From Lonsdalea populi (GTDB taxonomy: Bacteria > Pseudomonadota > Gammaproteobacteria > Enterobacterales > Enterobacteriaceae), in assembly GCF_015999465.1 (NCBI RefSeq), contig NZ_CP065534.1, forward strand, positions 186,001 to 250,000: 64,000 nucleotides of DNA. The letters are read 5' to 3'. Both the position numbers and the translations under genes were made by a program. Shown here in pieces: positions 59,336-64,000 of this stretch. Numbering within the stretch: position 1 is the stretch's first letter; each line of letters begins with the position of its first letter. The notes beneath the pieces were generated by a model. That model was not told where the DNA came from and did not search any database. It was given only the letters and a program-made list of their open reading frames with translations.

Positions 59336-59537
59336 GTGGCGGTTGACTCCTGTCGTCATGAGGCGCGAATTCGCGCTCGGTTATTAGCTGTGCTGCTGAA
59401 AAAGCCGCCGAGATTGAATAAATTAACTTGCGACTTTACGTACATTTTGTAAGGTTGAAGGCCATCACTTTAAACAATGTTACTGCCAGAAACGGCAGCC
59501 AGACTTCTTTTCGTCACCCCCAAGCAGGACAGCACAC

Positions 59538-60641
59538 ATGAAAAATGTTGGTTTTATTGGCTGGCGCGGAATGGTCGGTTCGGTGCTCATGCAACGCATG
59601 GTAGAAGAACGCGATTTCGATGCTATCCGCCCGATTTTCTTTTCCACTTCTCAGCACGGCCAGCCGGCTCCTGCATTCGGCGGGCAGCAGGGCGTATTGC
59701 AGGATGCCTACGACCTGGAGGCGCTGCGGGCGCTGGATATTATCATCACCTGTCAGGGCGGCGATTATACCAACGAAGTCTATGCGAAGCTGCGTGAAAG
59801 TGGCTGGCAAGGTTACTGGATTGATGCCGCGTCCACGCTGCGTATGAGCGATGACGCCATTATTATTCTGGACCCGGTCAACCACGCGGTCATCCAGCAG
59901 GGGCTGAATGACGGCATCAAAACGTTTGTCGGCGGTAACTGCACGGTCAGCCTGATGCTGATGTCGCTGGGCGGCCTGTTCGCCAGCGATCTGGTGGATT
60001 GGGTGTCCGTATCGACTTATCAGGCGGCGTCCGGCGGCGGCGCCCGCCACATGCGTGAACTGCTGGTACAGATGGGAATGCTGAATGCCGAAGTGGCGAA
60101 CGAGCTGCAGAGTCCGGCCTCCGCCATTCTGGATATCGAACGTAAAGTGACGGCGCTGACCCGCAGCGGCACGCTGCCGACCGACAATTTCGGCGTTCCG
60201 CTGGCGGGCAGTCTGATCCCGTGGATCGACAAGCAGCTGGACAACGGCCAGAGCCGCGAAGAGTGGAAAGGGCAGGCGGAGACCAACAAGATCCTGTCGA
60301 CCCGCAACGTGATCCCGGTCGACGGCCTGTGCGTGCGTGTCGGCGCGCTGCGCTGCCACAGCCAGGCATTTACCATTAAATTGAAGAAAGACGTGGCGGT
60401 GCCGGAAATCGAACAGTTGCTGGCCAGCCACAACGACTGGGTGAAAGTGGTGCCGAACGACCGCGAACTTAGCATGCGTGAACTGACGCCCGCTGCCGTG
60501 ACCGGTACGTTGTCTACGCCGGTGGGTCGTCTGCGTAAGCTGAATATGGGGCCGCAATATCTGTCCGCCTTCACCGTCGGCGATCAGCTGCTGTGGGGCG
60601 CGGCGGAGCCGCTGCGTCGTATGCTGCGCATCCTGCTCTAA
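59538..60641 (+). CDS. asd: Aspartate-semialdehyde dehydrogenase
   Basis: Reduces aspartyl phosphate to aspartate semialdehyde with NADPH, the branch point to lysine/DAP, methionine and threonine. The protein is 367 aa, the same as E. coli. NADP motif [11 protein letters not shown] (~5-15); catalytic Cys in [15 protein letters not shown] (~136); [10 protein letters not shown] (~270) carries the catalytic His. In E. coli, glgBXCAP follows; here glpD follows directly in opposite orientation. Confidence 0.97.
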   Translation: MKNVGFIGWRGMVGSVLMQRMVEERDFDAIRPIFFSTSQHGQPAPAFGGQQGVLQDAYDLEALRALDIIITCQGGDYTNEVYAKLRESGWQGYWIDAASTLRMSDDAIIILDPVNHAVIQQGLNDGIKTFVGGNCTVSLMLMSLGGLFASDLVDWVSVSTYQAASGGGARHMRELLVQMGMLNAEVANELQSPASAILDIERKVTALTRSGTLPTDNFGVPLAGSLIPWIDKQLDNGQSREEWKGQAETNKILSTRNVIPVDGLCVRVGALRCHSQAFTIKLKKDVAVPEIEQLLASHNDWVKVVPNDRELSMRELTPAAVTGTLSTPVGRLRKLNMGPQYLSAFTVGDQLLWGAAEPLRRMLRILL

Positions 60642-60648
60642 ACGTCAT

Positions 60649-60686
60649 CGCCCCACCCGCGCAGGCTGCGTGGCTGGGGCGTTTTC
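60649..60686 (+). terminator. Terminator of asd
   Basis: CGCCCCA pairs with TGGGGCG across a GC-rich internal structure and is followed by TTTT, 7 bp after the asd stop. Confidence 0.7.
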
Positions 60687-60771
60687 CTTCCTACCGTTTT
60701 CCTGCTTCCCGCCTGTTTTCCTTACCGCACTCGCGTTTTCGCAGGATTCTGCGGCGGGCTGTACATACGCA

Positions 60772-62325
60772 CTAATGGTTCTGTGGTCCCGCCGTTGCGG
60801 CATGCCGCGACGGGATAGCATCCTCGGCGTGCTGCTGCGACCGCTGGCGCCTGTCGTGCTCCAACCAGGCGCTGACGCGCTGCTGCTGATTATCGTCCAG
60901 CCACATGCCGAGCTTGGTTCTGCGCCACAGCGCATCTTCCGCCGAGACAACCCACTCATGTTCGACCAGATAGCGCAATTCGGCTTCGTAGAGCATATGC
61001 CCGAAATGTTCGCCCAGGTCGCCGACGCTGTGCGCATCGCCCAAAAGCCGTTCGCTCTGGCTGCCGTAAGTGCGGCTGTAGCGTCTGGCAAGGGACTCTG
61101 GCAGGTTATAACGCTGACGCAGGCGGGAGGCGTACTCATCGCGGGAGCCCTGAATGTCGCCGCCTGGCAGCGTCGCCTGCTGCGTCCAGGCTTTGCCGGC
61201 CTGCGGATAGTATTTCGCCAGCTTGTCCAGCGCGTGTTCCGCCAGTTTACGGTACGTGGTGAGCTTACCGCCGAAGACGGAGAGCAGCGGGGCGCGCCCG
61301 TGATCGTCGTCGATTGCCAGCGTGTAATCGCGGGTAATCGCCTGGGGCGAATCGGACTCGTCGTCGCAGAGCGGCCTCACGCCGGAGTAGCTCCAGACGA
61401 TGTCATCACGGGTCAGTGGTTTATTGAAGTAGCGGTTGTAGATGTCCAGCAGATAGTCGACTTCGTCGTCATTAATACTGACATGACGCGGATCGCCGTG
61501 GTACTCCATGTCGGTGGTGCCGATGATGGAGAATTCATCCATCCAGGGGATGACGAAGACGATTCGGTGATCCTGATTTTGCAGAATGTAGGCCTGCGGT
61601 TCGTTATGGACTTTCGGCACCACAATATGGCTGCCTTTGATCAGCCGGATACCGTAGGGCGAAGGCAGGGATAGCCCTTCGTCGAAGAAACTTCGAACCC
61701 AAGGTCCGGCCGCGTTCACCAGCCCTTTGGCCTGCCAGCTGTGCGTCTCGCCGGTGAGCGCATCTTCCGCCTCTACGTGCCACAGCCCGTCGATACGGCG
61801 CGCGCGCGTCACTTTGGTGCGGGTACGGACGATGCCGTTGTGGCGCTCAACTTCCTGCGCGTTCAGCACCACCAGCCGGGCATCATCAACCCAGCAGTCG
61901 GAATATTCGAAACCGCGCGTCATCTCCGGTTTCAGGGCCGACTCGGGGCCGAAACGCAGACCGCGGCTGGCCGGGAGGCTGACGCGTTTGCCCAGATGAT
62001 CGTACATAAACAGCCCCGCGCGGATCATCCATGCGGGACGCAGATGAGGTTCGTGGGGCAGGCGAAAGCGCAGCGGCGATATAATATGCGGCGCCATTTT
62101 CAGCAGGACTTCGCGTTCCGATAGCGCCTCGCCGACCAGACGGAATTCGTAGTGTTCCAGATAGCGCAGGCCGCCATGAATCAGTTTTGAGCTGGCGGAA
62201 GAGGTGGCGCAAGCCAGATCCTGCGCTTCCAACAGCAGCACTGACAGGCCCCGGCCTGCCGCATCCGCAGCAATACCCGCGCCGTTAATTCCCCCGCCGA
62301 TCACGATCAGGTCTTTGGTTTCCAC
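60772..62325 (-). CDS. glpD: Aerobic glycerol-3-phosphate dehydrogenase
   Basis: FAD-dependent peripheral membrane enzyme that oxidises sn-glycerol-3-phosphate to DHAP and feeds the quinone pool. The protein is 517 aa from GTG 62325 (METKDLIVIGGGINGAG), with GGAGGGG upstream; E. coli GlpD is 501 aa. The FAD-binding motif is GGGINGAGIAAD at ~10-21; SSASSKLIHGGLRYLEH follows. The C-terminus is about 16 aa longer than in E. coli and rich in His/Gln. Controlled by GlpR operators upstream; divergent from glpEGR. Confidence 0.95.
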   Translation of the reverse strand: METKDLIVIGGGINGAGIAADAAGRGLSVLLLEAQDLACATSSASSKLIHGGLRYLEHYEFRLVGEALSEREVLLKMAPHIISPLRFRLPHEPHLRPAWMIRAGLFMYDHLGKRVSLPASRGLRFGPESALKPEMTRGFEYSDCWVDDARLVVLNAQEVERHNGIVRTRTKVTRARRIDGLWHVEAEDALTGETHSWQAKGLVNAAGPWVRSFFDEGLSLPSPYGIRLIKGSHIVVPKVHNEPQAYILQNQDHRIVFVIPWMDEFSIIGTTDMEYHGDPRHVSINDDEVDYLLDIYNRYFNKPLTRDDIVWSYSGVRPLCDDESDSPQAITRDYTLAIDDDHGRAPLLSVFGGKLTTYRKLAEHALDKLAKYYPQAGKAWTQQATLPGGDIQGSRDEYASRLRQRYNLPESLARRYSRTYGSQSERLLGDAHSVGDLGEHFGHMLYEAELRYLVEHEWVVSAEDALWRRTKLGMWLDDNQQQRVSAWLEHDRRQRSQQHAEDAIPSRHAATAGPQNH

Positions 62326-62351
62326 ATTCCCCTCCACCGTATTCCGCATAA

Positions 62352-62393
62352 AATGTTCGTTTTCGCTCACGATAGTAATCGTAAACAAACATA
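62352..62393 (-). promoter_or_regulatory. Tandem GlpR-type operators in the glpD promoter
   Basis: Two elements at 62352-62370 and (minus strand) 62374-62393, each agreeing with about 15 of 20 positions of WATGTTCGWTAWCGAACATW. They lie just upstream of the glpD start. Tandem GlpR operators are known at E. coli glpD. Confidence 0.65.
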
Positions 62394-62553
62394 CATGCCA
62401 AGGATTAACCAAATAAAAACATTTATACGTGACTCAGTTAACAATAATGGGGCCGTGGTGAGAGAAATTCGTTCTTCCTGCCGGCTTTTGTGGGGCTGAG
62501 CGGAGGGAGTGAGATACAATAGACACAATTTTATAACAAGCGGGCGAAGAATC

Positions 62554-62874
62554 ATGGAGCAGTTTGAGGCGATTGATGTAGAGCAGGCCTATCAGCGTTG
62601 GCAGTCAGGGCAGGTATTGGTTGATATTCGCGACCCGCAAAGTTTCGCCGCCGCGCACGTGCCGGGAGCGGTCCATCTGACCAACGACACGCTGAACGAC
62701 TTTGTCGGCGGGGCGGATGTCGAGCAGCCGGTGATGGTGTTGTGTTATCACGGCATCAGCAGTCGCAATGCCGCCCAATACCTGCTCAGCCTCGGATTTT
62801 CCTCCGTGTACAGCGTGGACGGCGGTTTTGAGGCCTGGCAACGGCGCTTCCCGGAGGAAACGTCGGCGGGCTGA
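62554..62874 (+). CDS. glpE: Thiosulfate sulfurtransferase GlpE (rhodanese)
   Basis: Single-domain cytoplasmic rhodanese that transfers sulfane sulfur from thiosulfate to cyanide or thioredoxin. The protein is 106 aa from ATG 62554 ([13 protein letters not shown]); E. coli GlpE is 108 aa. The active-site Cys is in [15 protein letters not shown] (~64). VDIRDPQSF (~23) is conserved. A longer in-frame start at 62509 is not supported. First gene of glpEGR. Confidence 0.93.
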   Translation: MEQFEAIDVEQAYQRWQSGQVLVDIRDPQSFAAAHVPGAVHLTNDTLNDFVGGADVEQPVMVLCYHGISSRNAAQYLLSLGFSSVYSVDGGFEAWQRRFPEETSAG

Positions 62875-62964
62875 TGTGGATTCGTTGGGGATGGCGCTGA
62901 TTTTCCCGTGCTAAATGTTTTAGAATCAAGCTCATTGAACGATATAGCGAGAAGCTCAACCACC

Positions 62965-63804
62965 ATGATCCGGATTATCGCCTTACCCAATCCGCGCCAG
63001 GCTCAGGCGTTCGTGGATTATATGCGTACACAGCACATTCGGCTGGCGATACGCGCCAACGACGGTGAGTATGAACTGTGGCTGCAGGACGATAGCGAGC
63101 TGGCGAGGGTGGACAAAGAGCTGGAGCGCTTCATGGATGAGCCCTGGCATGCGCGTTACCAGGCGGCCAGTTGGCAAAGCGGCACCACCCGCACGGGATT
63201 GCGCTATCCTTCTTTCTCCTTTACCAACGAACTGCGTCAGCGCGCGGGACCGCTGACGTTGGCGGTACTGGTCGTCACCGTCGCCATTTATCTCCTCATG
63301 CAGTTCTATGGCATCGAACGAATGATGTTGCTGCTGTCCTACCCGGACACGGGGCAGGAGATGCTGCTGTGGCGCTGGTTCAGCCATATCCTGCTGCATT
63401 TCTCACTGCTGCATATTCTGTTTAACCTGATGTGGTGGTGGTATCTCGGCGGGCCGGTAGAAAAAACGCTCGGCACGCGCAAGCTGTTTGTGATCCTGCT
63501 GCTGTCCGCGGCGCTCAGCGGTTGGGCGCAGTCGTGGTTCAGCGGCGTCTATTTCGGCGGCCTTTCCGGCGTCGTCTATGCCCTGACGGGCTATGTCTGG
63601 CTGCGGGGGGAGCGGCAGCCTGACGGACCGTTGCATCTACCGCGCGGACTGATGGCGTTCTCCGTCCTGTGGTTGGTCGCGGGCTATTTCGATGTGTTCG
63701 GCATGTCCATCGCCAATGGCGCGCACGTTGCCGGTTTGGTGGTGGGACTGCTGATGGCATGGTGGGATACCGGGCGTCGCGTGTCGGCAGAGAAGAGGAG
63801 ATAA
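62965..63804 (+). CDS. glpG: Rhomboid intramembrane serine protease GlpG
   Basis: Six-helix inner-membrane serine protease. The protein is 279 aa from ATG 62965 ([20 protein letters not shown]); E. coli GlpG is 276 aa. An N-terminal cytoplasmic domain covers ~1-85. The catalytic Ser is in [11 protein letters not shown] (~200) and the catalytic His in NGAHVAGL (~254). [14 protein letters not shown] (~150) is the oxyanion-site region. glpR starts 2 bp after the stop. Confidence 0.95.
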   Translation: MIRIIALPNPRQAQAFVDYMRTQHIRLAIRANDGEYELWLQDDSELARVDKELERFMDEPWHARYQAASWQSGTTRTGLRYPSFSFTNELRQRAGPLTLAVLVVTVAIYLLMQFYGIERMMLLLSYPDTGQEMLLWRWFSHILLHFSLLHILFNLMWWWYLGGPVEKTLGTRKLFVILLLSAALSGWAQSWFSGVYFGGLSGVVYALTGYVWLRGERQPDGPLHLPRGLMAFSVLWLVAGYFDVFGMSIANGAHVAGLVVGLLMAWWDTGRRVSAEKRR

Positions 63805-63806
63805 TC

Positions 63807-64000
63807 ATGAAGCAAACGCAGCGACATGAGGCCATTATCGAACTGGTGCGTCAGCAGGGCTATGTGAGCACCGAAGCGCTGGTGGCGCATTTTTCCGTTA
63901 GCCCGCAGACCATACGCCGCGACCTTAACGACCTGGCCGAACGTCATCAAATCCATCGTCATCATGGTGGCGCGGCGCTGCCTTCCAGTTCCGTCAACGC
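63807..64000 (+). CDS. glpR: Glycerol-3-phosphate regulon repressor GlpR (partial, cut by the window end)
   Basis: DeoR-family repressor of the glp regulon. Only the first 64 codons are present: MKQTQRHEAIIELVRQQGYV followed by the winged helix-turn-helix (VAHFSVSPQTIRRDLNDLA). RBS AGGAG lies 9 bp before the ATG. Last gene of glpEGR; it would bind the operators at glpD. Confidence 0.95.
   Translation, partial: MKQTQRHEAIIELVRQQGYVSTEALVAHFSVSPQTIRRDLNDLAERHQIHRHHGGAALPSSSVN

Overview
The window is chromosomal DNA of a plant-associated enterobacterium. Nearly all genes are close relatives of Escherichia coli K-12 genes in a largely conserved order. A periplasmic exo-polygalacturonosidase (pehX) points to the soft-rot/canker group (Pectobacteriaceae such as Dickeya, Brenneria or Lonsdalea). 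The genus is inferred from gene content and not proven.

Layout. 1-1430: AT-rich accessory DNA with an AlaX-like tRNA-editing gene that loses frame at the window edge, and an ORF fusing the tail of a cysteine-synthase-like enzyme to part of a DMT transporter; ilvY, the usual neighbour of ilvC, is absent. 1439-12579: ilvC, ppiC, rep, the inserted pehX, gppA-rhlB, trxA and rho. 12810-23746: the enterobacterial common antigen (ECA) operon wecA-wzzE-wecBCDE-wzxE-wecF-wzyE-wecG, without rffG and rffH. 23995-26018: yifK and the tRNA array Arg-His-Leu-Pro. 26019-32341: a variable region holding an unrecognised 268-aa gene, otsBA (trehalose), an ABC-ATPase remnant and an M20 amidohydrolase. 32730-32933: the small RNA GlmZ, with a sigma-54 promoter and upstream GlrR-type sites. 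33121-37176: hemCDXY on the minus strand, divergent from cyaA. 37513-54658: cyaA, lptM, dapF-yigA-xerC-yigB, uvrD (LexA box), corL/corA, rarD, pldA, recQ, rhtC, rhtB, pldB, yigL; cyaY is missing. 54659-64000: a synteny junction into the ryhB-yhhW-gntR-gntT-yhgN-asd-glpD-glpEGR block; the glycogen operon that separates asd from glpD in E. coli is absent.

Functional links. The wec genes build, flip and polymerise ECA; their dTDP-glucose-derived precursor must come from genes elsewhere. hemCDXY carries tetrapyrrole synthesis from porphobilinogen to uroporphyrinogen III. cyaA supplies cAMP and has a conserved CRP site. GlmZ and RyhB are two trans-acting small RNAs, for amino-sugar supply and iron sparing. 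gntR/gntT and glpD/glpEGR are sugar-acid and glycerol-3-phosphate functions with recognisable repressor operators.

Several losses (ilvY, rffGH, cyaY, glg, gntK and aslBA at their usual places) and several gene remnants suggest genome streamlining or rearrangement. No insertion sequence, prophage or CRISPR array was seen. The best candidates for undescribed biology are the AlaX / cysteine-synthase-like / exporter remnants at 1-1314 and the orphan gene at 26581-27387.
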